Shown in pieces: positions 63,631 to 64,000 of a stretch of 64,000 nt of DNA. The stretch comes from Bacteroides luhongzhouii (GTDB lineage Bacteria > Bacteroidota > Bacteroidia > Bacteroidales > Bacteroidaceae): the NCBI RefSeq assembly GCF_009193295.2, contig NZ_CP059973.1, positions 248,001 through 312,000 of the forward strand. Direction: 5' to 3'. The translations under genes and the position numbers were made by a program. Under the pieces are notes generated by a model, which did not search any database, was not told the DNA's origin, and saw only the letters and a list, made by a program, of their open reading frames with translations. The stretch's first letter is position 1. Every line of letters begins with the position of its first letter.

Positions 63631-64000
63631 ATGAGAAAACACGTATTATTCACATGCGCTATCGGATGTTTTTGCATGGCGACAATGGGTACGTCCGCAC
63701 AGGAATCACCCCAACAAATGAAAGAGATAATTATAAAAAGTGGAGTAATACACCGCCCACTTCCGTTGGCTGTCTCCCGTTCACTGGAAGAAGCAGGTCT
63801 GAAAAAGAAGGTACTCGTTTCTACTCCTCTATGTACCATGGAAAGTCTTAAAGGATGGATCCACCACGGTATCGGAAAGATAGAACGAAGTACAGAAAAA
63901 AGCATCACCGGAAACGGAAGTCTGAAGTTGACCGTTCCAACGACTCGTCAGGGGTGGAAGAATTCTGACCATGCTGTCTATGGATACTCCCAAGCTACTT
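63631..64000 (+). CDS. Exported protein, start only (partial)
   Basis: The ATG at 63631 opens a frame that is still open at the right edge (123 codons). The signal peptide reads MRKHVLFTCAIGCFCMATMG, with cleavage probably after TSAQ. The following KSGVIHRPLPLAVSRSLEEA and KSITGNGSLKLTVPTTRQGW look like the N-terminal part of a large secreted carbohydrate-active protein, perhaps with a beta-sandwich first, but no family can be named from this length. It has a copy of the PUL2 operator upstream, so it may belong to the same regulon. Confidence 0.7.
   Translation, partial: MRKHVLFTCAIGCFCMATMGTSAQESPQQMKEIIIKSGVIHRPLPLAVSRSLEEAGLKKKVLVSTPLCTMESLKGWIHHGIGKIERSTEKSITGNGSLKLTVPTTRQGWKNSDHAVYGYSQAT

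Overview
The window is chromosomal DNA from a gut Bacteroides-type bacterium (phylum Bacteroidota). This rests on paired SusC/SusD genes, an ECF-sigma/FecR pair, many secreted glycoside hydrolases, AT-rich spacers and -7 boxes of the TAnnTTTG type. The species cannot be fixed from the sequence alone. No rRNA, tRNA or CRISPR array was seen.

Layout. 1-3526: a heavy-metal RND efflux pair on the minus strand; the inner-membrane pump runs off the left edge and the periplasmic adaptor is a lipoprotein. Four TTAGA repeats phased at exactly 11 bp lie behind its promoter. 4001-6640: an intact IS21-family element (istA, istB, multiple terminal repeats). It has no target duplication and has cut the 3' end of a gene that looks like a mobile-element remnant (6641-7306). 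7438-30781: polysaccharide utilization locus 1 (PUL1), all minus strand: ECF sigma, FecR anti-sigma, a beta-helix lipoprotein, SusC with an N-terminal STN domain, SusD, then a GH28-like beta-helix enzyme, GH78, GH127-like, a deacetylase-like protein, GH3, a GH37 trehalase-like protein and a second GH78. The enzyme set points to a rhamnose-containing plant-type glycan. 30834-34937: a scrapyard of mobile DNA: an IS1182-type transposase fragment, an HxlR regulator, a nitroreductase fragment, an intact tyrosine recombinase and an MFS exporter without its N-terminus. 35022-39585: a CPA2 antiporter, an exported BamE-like protein and an RlmJ-like methyltransferase. 39629-43623: a decayed AcrAB-OprM-type efflux operon, including an in-frame pump/outer-membrane-factor chimera, next to a frameshifted LytTR response regulator. 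43655-44284: a lipoprotein.

44512-60995 is PUL2. A minus-strand membrane regulator (propeller, Y_Y_Y, coiled coil, LuxR-type helix-turn-helix, no kinase) is divergent from a plus-strand operon: GH30, surface glycan-binding lipoprotein, SusC, SusD, GH2, and a two-domain protein joining an alginate-lyase-family module to a GH88 unsaturated glucuronyl hydrolase. The order resembles Bacteroides loci for beta-1,6-glucan but adds enzymes suited to uronic acids. 61070-63289: a tandem ThuA protein and a second ECF sigma, minus strand. 63631 to the edge: the start of another exported protein, probably opening a further locus.

How it fits together. PUL1 has the parts for trans-envelope signalling (SusC STN domain to FecR to ECF sigma). 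Its SusC gene and the preceding lipoprotein gene have duplicated 140-bp leaders whose hairpins changed in a compensatory way, and most longer spacers of the operon hold a hairpin. PUL2 probably uses its LuxR-type regulator, which may read a TGTAGT-rich cluster in front of GH30. A 27-bp match to that site recurs before the gene at 63631, suggesting one regulon on both sides of the second ECF sigma gene.
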